Part shown: positions 32,927 through 41,553 of the stretch, piece after piece
Numbering within the stretch: the stretch's first letter is position 1
How the letters are laid out: each line of letters begins with the position of its first letter
Source of the DNA: JAVVHH01 sp964657565
GTDB lineage: Bacteria; Pseudomonadota; Alphaproteobacteria; Acetobacterales; Acetobacteraceae
NCBI GenBank assembly: GCA_964657565.1
Contig: CAZZVQ010000002.1
Span: forward strand, 1-64,000
Length of the DNA stretch: 64,000 nucleotides
Reading direction: 5' to 3'
The notes under the pieces: generated by a model
Database searches by the model: none
Seen by the model: the letters and a program-made list of their open reading frames with translations, nothing else
Told to the model about the DNA's origin: nothing
Translations under genes and position numbers: made by a program

Positions 32927-34581
32927 TGGATCAGCCCGAGTTCGATTACGTCATCGTCGGGGCGGGTTCGGCCGGTTGCGTGCTGGCGAGCCGCTTGACC
33001 GAGGACCCGGCCACCACCGTCGGCCTGCTGGAGTTCGGCGGCAGCGACCGCTCGCCCCTGATCCAGATGCCGAGCGCGCTCGCCATCCCGATGAACATGC
33101 CGAAATACAATTGGGGCTACGCGACGGAGCCCGAGCCCGGTCTGGGCGGCCGGATCATGAACGCGCCGCGCGGCAAGGTGATCGGCGGCTCCTCGTCGAT
33201 CAACGGCATGGTCTACGTGCGCGGCCACGCCATGGATTTCGACCGCTGGGAGCAGGAGGGCGCTGAGGGCTGGGGCTACCGGCACGTGCTGCCCTATTTC
33301 CGCCGCGCCGAAACGCGCGGGGAGGGCGGCGACGCCTATCGCGGCGCCGACGGGCCGTTGCATACGCGATACGGCACGCTGGAGAACCCGCTCCATGCCG
33401 CCTGGTTGGCCGCCGCCGGGCAAGCCGGCCATGAAGCGACGCCGGACATCAACGGCGCGCAACAGGAGGGCTTCGGCCGCATGGACATGACGGTCCACAA
33501 GGGCCGCCGCTGGAGCGCCGCCAACGCCTATCTCCGCCCCGCCCTCCGCAACGGCCGGATCGCGCTGCAGACCCATGCGCTGGCCACCGGCATCGTCTTC
33601 GAAGGCCGCCGCGCGGTGGGCGTGCGCTATCTCCGCGGCGGCGAGGCGCACGTGATCCGGGCCCGGCGCGAGGTGATCCTGTGCGGCGGCCCGTTCAACT
33701 CGCCGCAATTGCTGAAGCTGTCCGGCGTGGGGCCGCGGGCGGAGCTGGCCGCGCACGGGATCGAGCTGCGCCACGACCTGCCCGGTGTCGGCGAGAACCT
33801 GCAGGATCACCTCGAATTCTACTTCCAGGTCGAATGCCGCGAGCCGGTCAGCCTCTATCCGTCGACCCGGCTGCTGGCCAAGGCCGCCATCGCCGCGCGC
33901 TGGATGCTGTTCCGCGACGGGCTCGGCGCGACCAACCACTTCGAAAGCTGCGGCTTCATCCGCAGCCGGCCGGACGTGCCGCATCCGGACATCCAGTACC
34001 ACTTCCTCCCGCTCGCGGTGTCGTACGACGGCAAGCAACTGGCCGACCGCCACGGTTTCCAGGCCCATGTCGGGCCGATGCGGTCCAAGAGCCGCGGGCA
34101 CGTGCGCCTGCGCTCGGCCGACCCGCGGGAGAAACCGTCGATCCGCTTCAACTACATGAGCCACCCCGACGACTGGACCGACATGCGCGCCTGCGTGCGC
34201 CTGACGCGCGCCATCTTCGCGCAACCGGCGTTCGACCGCTTCCGCGGCGAGGAATTGGCGCCAGGTGCGGCGGTGGTCAGCGACGCGGCGATCGACGCGT
34301 TCATCCGCGACCGGGTCGAAAGCGCCTACCATCCCTCCTGCTCGTGCAAGATGGGGCGGGTGGACGATCCGATGGCGGTGGTCGATGCCGAGGCGCGAGT
34401 GATCGGGCTGGATGGGCTGCGCGTGGTGGACAGCTCGATCATGCCCTCGGTGACGACCGGCAATTTGAACGCGCCGACGATCATGATCGGGGAGAAGGCG
34501 GCGGATCTGATCCGCGGCCGCCCGGCGCTGGCGGCCTCGAACGCGCCGGTGCACGACGTTGCGGTCAGGTTTGGGTTGTAA
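32926..34581 (+). CDS. betA: GMC-family choline dehydrogenase
   Basis: 551 residues. Oxidises choline to betaine aldehyde, FAD-dependent and usually membrane-associated. GMC marks: FDYVIVGAGSAGCVLASRL (FAD fold), PRGKVIGGSSSINGMVYVRG (GMC signature 1), GGPFNSPQLLKLSGVGP (signature 2), catalytic His in ESAYHPSCSCKMG and Asn in TTGNLNAPTIMIGEKAAD. The HPSCSCKMG block is typical of BetA. Start may be GTG 32923 or ATG 32926 (TGATG overlap); the ATG is used. Conversion of betaine aldehyde to glycine betaine would need a dehydrogenase elsewhere. Confidence 0.88.
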   Translation: MDQPEFDYVIVGAGSAGCVLASRLTEDPATTVGLLEFGGSDRSPLIQMPSALAIPMNMPKYNWGYATEPEPGLGGRIMNAPRGKVIGGSSSINGMVYVRGHAMDFDRWEQEGAEGWGYRHVLPYFRRAETRGEGGDAYRGADGPLHTRYGTLENPLHAAWLAAAGQAGHEATPDINGAQQEGFGRMDMTVHKGRRWSAANAYLRPALRNGRIALQTHALATGIVFEGRRAVGVRYLRGGEAHVIRARREVILCGGPFNSPQLLKLSGVGPRAELAAHGIELRHDLPGVGENLQDHLEFYFQVECREPVSLYPSTRLLAKAAIAARWMLFRDGLGATNHFESCGFIRSRPDVPHPDIQYHFLPLAVSYDGKQLADRHGFQAHVGPMRSKSRGHVRLRSADPREKPSIRFNYMSHPDDWTDMRACVRLTRAIFAQPAFDRFRGEELAPGAAVVSDAAIDAFIRDRVESAYHPSCSCKMGRVDDPMAVVDAEARVIGLDGLRVVDSSIMPSVTTGNLNAPTIMIGEKAADLIRGRPALAASNAPVHDVAVRFGL

Positions 34582-34787
34582 GCGGCGCCGGCAACGCGCG
34601 CGGCTAGTCACGCAAGCGTGTGCCGGACGCCTCGGTACGCCAGATTCGAGGCATCTCATCGGCATGCGCGCTGACGCTCGTACGCCGTCTCGAAAGTCAC
34701 AGGACCGTCCCCGAAAATAGACGTTTCAACCTAAGCTGTTGTGTGGACTCAGTTTCCGGGCGGCCTCCCGCCACTTGGAGCATGAGA

Positions 34788-35753
34788 ATGGCACAGCGTC
34801 CGATCTGGCGAGGACACCTTCGCTTGGCCCTGGTTTCCTGCCCGGTAGCGCTCTACAGCACCCGGCACGAACGGGAGGCGATCCGCTTCAACATGATCAA
34901 TCCCGCCACCGGCAGCCGCATCAAGATGGTGTCCCAGGATGCCCAGACCGGCGAGGAGGTCGCTCGACGCGAGACCGTCAAGGGATACGAGTACGCGAAG
35001 GGCCAGTACGTCATCATCACCGATGAGGATCTCGAAAGCGTCAGGATCGAGAGTTCCAACATCATGAAGCTGGAGAAATTCGTCCCGGCGATGTCGATCG
35101 ATCCCATCTACTTCGACGCCAGCTACTATTTGGGGCCTGACGGCAAGGGGTCCGATGACGTGTATGCGGTGCTGCGGGAAGCGATCGAGAGCTCGGGCAA
35201 GGTCGCGCTGACCCGGGTCGTGATCGCGCAGCGCGAGCGCACGATCGCGCTGCGCCCGATGGATGGCGGCCTCGTCGCCCACACTCTCAACGAACACCGC
35301 GATCTCAATCCGTCGGAGCATCTGTTCGAGGACGTCCGCAACATCAAGCTAGACCCGCAGATGATCGCGCTCGCGCGGGAACTCGTGGACCGGCAGACCG
35401 AGGAGTACGACCCGGCTGACCTGGAGGACCGCTACGAGACCCGGCTGCGGGCGATGCTGGACGCCAAGATCAAGGGCGAGGGTGTCCGGGCAGAGGCGAC
35501 GCCAGCGCTGCACGAGAGCAACGTGATCGACCTCATGGCCGCGCTGCGCAAGAGCCTCGGCGGTCCGGGTGCCCCAGCGGAGGAGAAGGCCGTCGCGCCG
35601 CCGGCGCGTCGATCGAGCAGGAAGGCCGAGCCGGACGTTCGCACCCAGGCTGCGTTGAAGCTGCCGCTCAAGGGCGGCAAGCCAGCGTCGCCGGCCAAGG
35701 CGGAGCCCGCCGCGGCACCGAAAGCGAGTTCGGGCAGGCGGAAAGCCTCCTAG
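34788..35753 (+). CDS. ku: Non-homologous end joining protein Ku
   Basis: 321 residues. Bacterial Ku homodimer that binds broken DNA ends and recruits ligase LigD. Core: IWRGHLRLALVSCPVALYS at the start, IKMVSQDAQTGEEV, KGYEYAKGQYVIITDEDLE, SIDPIYFDASYYLGPD, RTIALRPMDGGLVAHTLN. The last 60 residues are a Lys/Ala/Pro-rich basic tail typical of the DNA-bridging extension. ATG 34788 has GGAG 7 bases before it; the frame is open further up but the protein begins like the family here. No ligD gene lies in the window. Confidence 0.9.
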   Translation: MAQRPIWRGHLRLALVSCPVALYSTRHEREAIRFNMINPATGSRIKMVSQDAQTGEEVARRETVKGYEYAKGQYVIITDEDLESVRIESSNIMKLEKFVPAMSIDPIYFDASYYLGPDGKGSDDVYAVLREAIESSGKVALTRVVIAQRERTIALRPMDGGLVAHTLNEHRDLNPSEHLFEDVRNIKLDPQMIALARELVDRQTEEYDPADLEDRYETRLRAMLDAKIKGEGVRAEATPALHESNVIDLMAALRKSLGGPGAPAEEKAVAPPARRSSRKAEPDVRTQAALKLPLKGGKPASPAKAEPAAAPKASSGRRKAS

Positions 35754-35795
35754 CCACTCCCTCGCAACGCCAGCGCCGGGCTTGACAACCATCGC

Positions 35796-37121
35796 TCAAG
35801 CGGGGTCGCGGGCGATCTCCTCCAGGCTGCGCCCGCTGGTCTCCCGGCCGTAGGACCACGCGAGCAGGGCCTGCGCGAGCAAGGCGACCGCGACGGCGCT
35901 CAGCACGGCGGAGACACCGCCCAGGCCATAGAGGAACACGACGCCGAACGGCACGAAGATGGTTGCCAGCCGTCCGGCCATGCTGGTCATGCCGTTGCCG
36001 CGCATCCGGACCGCGGTGGGGAACAGTTCGGGGATGTAGCCGGCGACGATCACGGACACCAGGAAGTAGATCAGCGAGAACATCAGGAAGCCGAGCACCA
36101 CCGCGACTTCCTGCGACGGCGCGTGGGCAAAGGCCGGTCCACAGATCGCGGCCAGCAGGGACGCGCCGACGATCAATGTCCGCCGCCCGACCCGGTCGCT
36201 CAGCATCCAGGCCAACACCGCCCCGGTCGGCCCGCCGAACGACATCAGCACCGCCTGGCCCAGCGACCGGTTGATGGCCATGCCGTGCTGCACCAGGAAG
36301 GTCGGCACCCAGGCGACGAAGCCGTAGATGGCGATCCCCAGCACGACCTGCATGATGCTGCCGACCAGGACCGGCCGCAGGAACGCGGCGCTGCCCAGCC
36401 GGACCGGCATCGCCGCGGGCGGCGTCACCGGCGGCGGCAGCGCGCACCCGAGTGCGGCGGCCTCCGCCTCGACGCCGCGCAGGATCGCGTCCGCCTCCGC
36501 GCCGCGCCCGTTCAGCTCGAGCCAGCGGGGCGATTCCGGCATCGCCTGGCGCAACCACAGCACTCCAAAGGCGCCGATCGCCGCGAGCAGGAACATCGGC
36601 CGCCAGCCGAACGCCGGGATGATGAGCCAGCTGAGCAGGGTCGAGGCGAACAGGCCGAAATTGGTGATGAGCGAGAGCAGCGCCGCCCAGCGCCCGCGAT
36701 GGGCGGGCGGCGTGAACTCCAGCATGGTCGCGTAGCCGATGACGATCTCCGCCCCCAGCCCGATGCCGGTGACGAAACGGGCCGCGATCAGCCAATCCAT
36801 ACTGGGCGCCGCCGCGCAGGCGAGGGAGGCCACCCCGAAGATCGCGAGGTTGAACTGATACGTGAATTTCCGCCCGTAGGAGTCGCCCAGCCAGCCCGCA
36901 CCGGCCGCCCCGATCAGCATGCCGACGAAGGTGGCGGAGATGAACCGGGCGTTCAGTGGCACGCTGGACCAGCCATTGTGCACCAGCTCGCCCAGCACCG
37001 ACCCGGCCAGATAGATGTCGAAGCTATCGAAGAACATCCCGGCCCCGATCAGCCACAGCAGCCGCCGATGGAACGGCAGGATCGGCAGGCGGTCGAGCCT
37101 GCCGGCGATTCCGCCATTCAT
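35796..37121 (-). CDS. MFS transporter (sugar-porter/aromatic-acid-like)
   Basis: 441 residues, 12 helices. Seen: MFFDSFDIYLAGSVLGEL in TM1, GDSYGRKFTYQFNL (motif A), RFVTGIGLGAEIVIGYATMLEF in TM4, APAHRGR-like loop PPAHRGRWAAL, PESPRWLELNGR after TM6 (sugar-porter PESPR motif) and DRVGRRTLIVG. Its ATG overlaps the stop of the upstream ABC permease, placing it as last gene of an SsuABC-like importer operon. The substrate may be the same compound or its breakdown product. Confidence 0.82.
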   Translation of the reverse strand: MNGGIAGRLDRLPILPFHRRLLWLIGAGMFFDSFDIYLAGSVLGELVHNGWSSVPLNARFISATFVGMLIGAAGAGWLGDSYGRKFTYQFNLAIFGVASLACAAAPSMDWLIAARFVTGIGLGAEIVIGYATMLEFTPPAHRGRWAALLSLITNFGLFASTLLSWLIIPAFGWRPMFLLAAIGAFGVLWLRQAMPESPRWLELNGRGAEADAILRGVEAEAAALGCALPPPVTPPAAMPVRLGSAAFLRPVLVGSIMQVVLGIAIYGFVAWVPTFLVQHGMAINRSLGQAVLMSFGGPTGAVLAWMLSDRVGRRTLIVGASLLAAICGPAFAHAPSQEVAVVLGFLMFSLIYFLVSVIVAGYIPELFPTAVRMRGNGMTSMAGRLATIFVPFGVVFLYGLGGVSAVLSAVAVALLAQALLAWSYGRETSGRSLEEIARDPA

Positions 37122-37876
37122 GTCGCGGCCCTCGGGGAGAATTTCCGGCCCAATCGCAGCATCAGCGTGTTGGCGGTGATGGCGCCGAGCACGATCACCA
37201 GCACGACGGCGGTGGTGAGCGGCACGTTGTTCTGCGCCAGGCCGTTGACCAGCAGGAAGCCGAGGCCGCGCTGGGACGAGAACATCTCCCCGATCAGCAC
37301 GCCGAGCAGGCTGAGGGAGAAGCCGATACGCAGGCCGTCCACCACGGCGGGCAGGCAGGCGGGGAGCAGCACCGACCATGTCGACTGCCAAGCCGATAGC
37401 CGCATCGAGCGCGCCGCGCGCATCAGCACCGGCGGCAGCGTGCGGACCGCGCCCAGCGTGAAGAGCACCACCGGCACCAGCCCGTGCATCACGCCGAAGG
37501 CGATCTTCGCCGACGTGCCGAGCCCGAACAGCAGCAGCACGACGGGATACAGGGTGACCTTGGGGATGGTGTAGAACCCGGCCAGGATCGGCTCGGCCAC
37601 CTCGCCGGCGAAGCGCCGCAGCCCCAAGATCAAGCCCAAGGCGAGCCCGCCGATGGCCGACAGCGCGAAGGCGGTCAGGAAAGCGCCGACCGTGGCCGCC
37701 AGATTGTCCCAGAACATGGACGTGCGCAGGAGAGACGAGAGGTAGATCAGGGTTTGCAGCGGCGGCGTGAGGGCGATGCCCCCGGTCCATTGGCCCGCCG
37801 CCTGCCAGCAGCCGAGTGCTGCGGCCAGCATGATCGCGGCGTCCAGCGCCCGCCATCGCGGCCGGTCCGCCGTCAC
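37118..37876 (-). CDS. ABC transporter permease, SsuC/TauC type (second permease)
   Basis: 252 residues from GTG 37876 (overlaps the upstream stop). Type I permease with EAA-like loop MRAARSMRLSAWQSTWSVLLPACLP. GFYTIPKVTLYPVVLLLFGLG is the typical TauC/SsuC segment. Works with the next-upstream permease as a heterodimer. Confidence 0.87.
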   Translation of the reverse strand: MTADRPRWRALDAAIMLAAALGCWQAAGQWTGGIALTPPLQTLIYLSSLLRTSMFWDNLAATVGAFLTAFALSAIGGLALGLILGLRRFAGEVAEPILAGFYTIPKVTLYPVVLLLFGLGTSAKIAFGVMHGLVPVVLFTLGAVRTLPPVLMRAARSMRLSAWQSTWSVLLPACLPAVVDGLRIGFSLSLLGVLIGEMFSSQRGLGFLLVNGLAQNNVPLTTAVVLVIVLGAITANTLMLRLGRKFSPRAAT

Positions 37877-38643
37877 GAGCGCACCTGCCGCCGGGCCAGC
37901 CGGCCCTCCCAGGCGTAAAGCACTCCGTTCGCGGTGACCGCGACCAGCAGGACGAACAGCATGAGGCCGTACATCGCCCGATTGTCGAAGCTCTGGTAGG
38001 CGAACGAGATCGCGTAGCCCAGGCCGCTGCCCGAGAGGATGAACTCGCCCGCGATGACCCCGATCAGCGCGTAGCTCAGCGCCAGCTTGAAGCCACTGAA
38101 CAGCGACGGCATCGCCGCGGGCAGGACGACGAGCCAGAGCGTCCGCGCCGGGTCGAGCCGCTGCACCCGCGCCACCTTGCGCAGCACCGGGCGCACGCCG
38201 TCGAGGCCGGCGAGGGTGCTGATCACGACGGCCGGTGTCGCCGACAGCACGCCGAGCACCACGAGCGGCAACATGCCCAGGCCGAGCAAGGCCACCAGGA
38301 GCGGGTAGAAGATGAAGGTCGGCACCGAGTAGTAGGACGCCAGCAGCGGATCGATCGCCCGCCGCAGCCGCGGCACGGCATGCATGAGGGCGCCCAGCAG
38401 CGTGCCCAGCGCCAGGGAGAGGAGGAACGCCGCGCCGATGGTGGAGAACGTCACCGCCACGGCCTCGCGCACCGGCTCGGTACCGAGCTGGTCCACCATC
38501 GAGGCGAGCATGTCGCTCGGCGCGATCACGGTGAGCGGGTCGATGATCCCCGTGCGGCACAAGATTTCCAGCAGCGCCACCGCGCCCGCCAGCACCGCCA
38601 CCCGGGTGGCCAGCACACGCCGCCGCCGCCCGGCTCCGCTCAA
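37873..38643 (-). CDS. ABC transporter permease, SsuC/TauC type (first permease)
   Basis: 256 residues. YYSVPTFIFYPLLVALLGLG and the EAA-like loop RKVARVQRLDPARTLWLVVLPAAMP mark it as the nitrate/sulfonate/taurine permease class. Two different permeases in one operon are less usual than the single SsuC, and occur in pyrimidine-precursor and related NMT1-type importers. Overlaps both neighbours. Confidence 0.87.
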   Translation of the reverse strand: MSGAGRRRRVLATRVAVLAGAVALLEILCRTGIIDPLTVIAPSDMLASMVDQLGTEPVREAVAVTFSTIGAAFLLSLALGTLLGALMHAVPRLRRAIDPLLASYYSVPTFIFYPLLVALLGLGMLPLVVLGVLSATPAVVISTLAGLDGVRPVLRKVARVQRLDPARTLWLVVLPAAMPSLFSGFKLALSYALIGVIAGEFILSGSGLGYAISFAYQSFDNRAMYGLMLFVLLVAVTANGVLYAWEGRLARRQVRS

Positions 38644-39425
38644 GCGGCGCGCCCCATCGCGCGCATCGATTCCTCACGCAGCGACGACCAGAGCCGGGCG
38701 GTGAGGGCGCCAAAGGCCGGGTCGGACACCACCCGGCTGTCGCGCTCCCGGCGCCAGCCGGTCTCGACCATGTCGATGAAGCGGCCGGGGCGGGCCGACA
38801 TGACGCCGACCCGGTCGGACAACATCGCGGCTTCGTCCAGCGCGTGGGTGATCAGCAGCACGGTGGCCCCGGTGTCGCGCCACAGCCGGAGCAGCTCGTC
38901 GCCCATCAGCAAGCGGGTCTGTTGATCGAGGGCGCCGAACGGCTCGTCGAGCAAGATCAGGCGGGGCTGCTGCACCAGCGTGCGCGCGATGCACACGCGC
39001 TGGCGCATGCCGCCCGATAGCTGGGCCGGGTAGTGCCGGGCGAATTGCGACAGGCCCATGAACCCGATCGCATATTCCACCCTGCGCGCCACCTCGGCCG
39101 CCGCCATCCCCGAGCGGCGCAAGCCGAAGGCGACGTTGTCGCCCACGGTGAGCCACGGGAAGCTGGAATCCTCTTGGAACACCACGCCGACGCCGTCCGG
39201 CACCTCGCCGCGGACCTCCTTGCCCTCGAAGCTCACGCTCCCCGCGGTGGGCCGCCCCAGGCCCGACAGCACGTCGAGCAAGGTCGACTTGCCGCAGCCG
39301 GACGGTCCGACCACGGAGAAGAACTCGCCCTGGGCGATGTCGAGATCGAGCGGTCCGAGCGCGTGGACCGTCTCATAGCGCCGTTCGACCCCGCGCAGGC
39401 GGATGTGCGGGGCCGGGTCGCTCAT
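38640..39425 (-). CDS. ABC transporter ATP-binding protein, SsuB/TauB type
   Basis: 261 residues. Walker A GPSGCGKST, Q-loop VVFQEDSSFPWLTV, signature LSGGMRQRVCIART, Walker B LILLDEPFGALD, H-loop ITHALDEA. The EDSSFPWLTV stretch after the Q-loop is characteristic of the nitrate/sulfonate/taurine ATPases. ATGA overlaps on both sides. Confidence 0.9.
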   Translation of the reverse strand: MSDPAPHIRLRGVERRYETVHALGPLDLDIAQGEFFSVVGPSGCGKSTLLDVLSGLGRPTAGSVSFEGKEVRGEVPDGVGVVFQEDSSFPWLTVGDNVAFGLRRSGMAAAEVARRVEYAIGFMGLSQFARHYPAQLSGGMRQRVCIARTLVQQPRLILLDEPFGALDQQTRLLMGDELLRLWRDTGATVLLITHALDEAAMLSDRVGVMSARPGRFIDMVETGWRRERDSRVVSDPAFGALTARLWSSLREESMRAMGRAA

Positions 39426-40417
39426 CGTGCCGCGCGGAGATCGGAGGGGAGGTAGGCGGTGTCGACCAGCTTGGACCAGTCGACGTCGCCCTTGAGCTGG
39501 CCGGTGATCCGCAGCCCGTCGAGCATGTGGTTCATCGCGTCGTAGTTGAAGCGTCCGTCACTCCAATACTTGTCGTCCACCAATTGCTTCATGTGGATGC
39601 GGAACAGGTCCACGTTGGGATTGTTGTATGCCTTCGCGGTGATCGCAGCGGCCTCGTCCGGATGCTCGATCGTGTAGGCGAGGCCGTCGCGGCGGGCCGC
39701 GATGATGCCGCGGACGGTGTCCGAATGAGTGCGAGCGAACTCTGCCGTGGTGATCAACACCGTCTGCATCATGGCGGGCGACATCACGTCGCGCACCATG
39801 AACAGCGGCCGGGCGAGCGCGGTGTTCTGCGCCAGCACCAGATCGTCGGAGAATCCGGCCTCCACGGCGCCGCTGGCGACCGCGGCCAAATTCGCCCCGA
39901 GGTCGCCGGCCGGGACCAGCTTGACCTGGTCGGCGGTCATGCCGTTGGCCTTCAGCGCCATCAGGATGACCATGTTGCTGACGGAGCCGGGCGCCGTATA
40001 GGCCACGCGCTTGCCCGCGAGGTCCTTGATGCTCTGCAGCGGCGAGTCCTTCTTCACCAGCCAGAGCTGGTCGGCCACGCTCTGTGCCCCGGCGGCCACG
40101 ATCACCAGCTTCTGGCCGGCGTTGATCGCCTGCACCGCAGCGGCGAGCGAGACCTCCCCCACCGGGATGCCGCCGGCCAGGGTATTGCGCACCGCCGTGC
40201 CGCCACCCGCCGCGGTCAGGATGCCGGTGACGTCGACGCCGTTCTTCTGGAAGAAGCCCTTCTCCATGGCGACGGCATACGGGACGCCGTAGAACTGGCC
40301 GCCCCAATGCGTGACGGTGATGTTCTCCGCCCGCGCCGCCGGGCTGCGTGCCACGAGCAGCCCCGCGGAGAGGCAGAGGGCTGCGCAGAGCCGGCCGAAT
40401 GTGCGGCGTGTCGGCAT
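39422..40417 (-). CDS. NMT1/THI5-like ABC substrate-binding protein
   Basis: 331 residues from ATG 40417 with GGGAGGA upstream. Signal peptide ending SPAARA (about residue 30). SsuA/THI5-like fold: ITVTHWGGQFYGVPYAVAMEKGFFQKNGVDV, GIPVGEVSLAAAVQAI, SIKDLAGKRVAYTAPGSVSN, LVPAGDLGANLAAVASGAVEAGFSDD. Such proteins bind sulfonates, pyrimidine precursors, phthalates or similar small acids; the ligand is not evident. First gene of the operon ending with the MFS at 35796. Confidence 0.85.
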   Translation of the reverse strand: MPTRRTFGRLCAALCLSAGLLVARSPAARAENITVTHWGGQFYGVPYAVAMEKGFFQKNGVDVTGILTAAGGGTAVRNTLAGGIPVGEVSLAAAVQAINAGQKLVIVAAGAQSVADQLWLVKKDSPLQSIKDLAGKRVAYTAPGSVSNMVILMALKANGMTADQVKLVPAGDLGANLAAVASGAVEAGFSDDLVLAQNTALARPLFMVRDVMSPAMMQTVLITTAEFARTHSDTVRGIIAARRDGLAYTIEHPDEAAAITAKAYNNPNVDLFRIHMKQLVDDKYWSDGRFNYDAMNHMLDGLRITGQLKGDVDWSKLVDTAYLPSDLRAAR

Positions 40418-40514
40418 TGGATTTCCTCCCTGGTGGTTCCGCCTGAAGACTGGCGTCTGATGCGCCATTCCGTTCCGCTGGTGACGCCATTGTCGCAGGC
40501 GTGTCCCGACCGGG

Positions 40515-41447
40515 TCAACGGCAAGTGGTGTCGCCGCCCGCCGCTGTGACTACGCCCACGATGATCAGCCCGGTCAGCAACAGCCGCACGCCGGCACTGA
40601 CGCCAAACGTGTTCAGCATGGTCAGCAGCAGCACCAGGAACAGCGCCCCGCCCCACACCCCGGCCACGTTCGCCCGGCCGCCCGCCACCGAGGTGCCGCC
40701 GATCACCACCACCGCGATCGACGACAGCAGGTACTCGTTGCCGAGATCGACGTTGGCGCCGCGGAAATACCCGGCCAGCAGCGCTCCATCCAACCCGCCC
40801 AGCGCGCCGCACAGCGCATAGGTCGCGCACCGAACGGGTTCGACGCGCAGCCCTGCCAGGTACGCCGCCCGGATGTTCTGCCCGATCGCCAGCACCGACC
40901 GTCCGAATACCGTCCGGTGCAGCACGAAGGCCGCGAGCGCCGCGAACGCCACCGTGGCGATCGCCAGGAGCGGCACGCCGGCCACGCGGAGGTCGGCGGC
41001 GTGGGCGAACCCGTCCGGCGGCTTGATCTGCAGCCCGCGGCCATAGCTGATGTCGATCGACTGGATGATGAAGCTGGCCGACAGCGTCGCGATGATCGGC
41101 GGAATCCGCAGCGCCCGGATCAACCCGTAATTGGCGATCCCCACCCCGAGCCCGGCCGCCACCGCCGCCAACAGCCCGAGCGCCACCCGCGAGTCGCTGC
41201 CGTCCATCACCGTCATCGCGATCGCGCTCGACAGCCCGATATTGGCCGGCAGCGACAGGTCGACGTTGCCGGGCCCGAGCGTGATGACGAACATCTGCCC
41301 GATGCCGACGATGACCGTGAACGCCGCCAGCGACAGCGCCGCCGTCAGCATGCCGCCCGCCCCGGTGCCGCCGGTGTAGGCGATCGCGGCGAGCCACACC
41401 GCGGCAGCCGCGGCGAATGACCAGATCCAGGGCGGAGTCCGGGTCAT
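40515..41447 (-). CDS. Sugar ABC transporter permease (CUT2), second of two
   Basis: 310 residues, 8-10 helices. CUT2 pattern: GQMFVITLGPGNVDLSLPANIGLSSA, RIPPIIATLSASFIIQSIDISYG, AIGQNIRAAYLAGLRVEPVR and SIAVVVIGGTSVAGGRANVAG. It pairs with the permease at 41554-42498, an arrangement found in importers that use two different permeases. An alphaproteobacterial palindromic repeat separates them. Confidence 0.87.
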   Translation of the reverse strand: MTRTPPWIWSFAAAAAVWLAAIAYTGGTGAGGMLTAALSLAAFTVIVGIGQMFVITLGPGNVDLSLPANIGLSSAIAMTVMDGSDSRVALGLLAAVAAGLGVGIANYGLIRALRIPPIIATLSASFIIQSIDISYGRGLQIKPPDGFAHAADLRVAGVPLLAIATVAFAALAAFVLHRTVFGRSVLAIGQNIRAAYLAGLRVEPVRCATYALCGALGGLDGALLAGYFRGANVDLGNEYLLSSIAVVVIGGTSVAGGRANVAGVWGGALFLVLLLTMLNTFGVSAGVRLLLTGLIIVGVVTAAGGDTTCR

Positions 41448-41452
41448 TGCGC

Positions 41453-41542
41453 GTCATGCCCGGGCTTGACCCGGGCATCCAGGCCAGCAGCGCTCAGCGG
41501 CGGTTCTTGTGGGTGGATCACCGGGTCAAGCCCGGTGATGAC
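41453..41542. repeat. Palindromic intergenic repeat inside an operon
   Basis: Two hairpins facing each other: TGCCCGGG/CCCGGGCA (41457-41477) and ATCACCGGG/CCCGGTGAT (41517-41539). The framework GTCATGCCCGGGCTTGACCC ... ACCGGGTCAAGCCCGGTGAT, with outer GTCAT and ATGAC ends, is the common alphaproteobacterial extragenic repeat. It sits between two permease genes of one transporter and could reduce expression of the distal gene. Confidence 0.8.
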
Positions 41543-41553
41543 GAAATGGCGGC

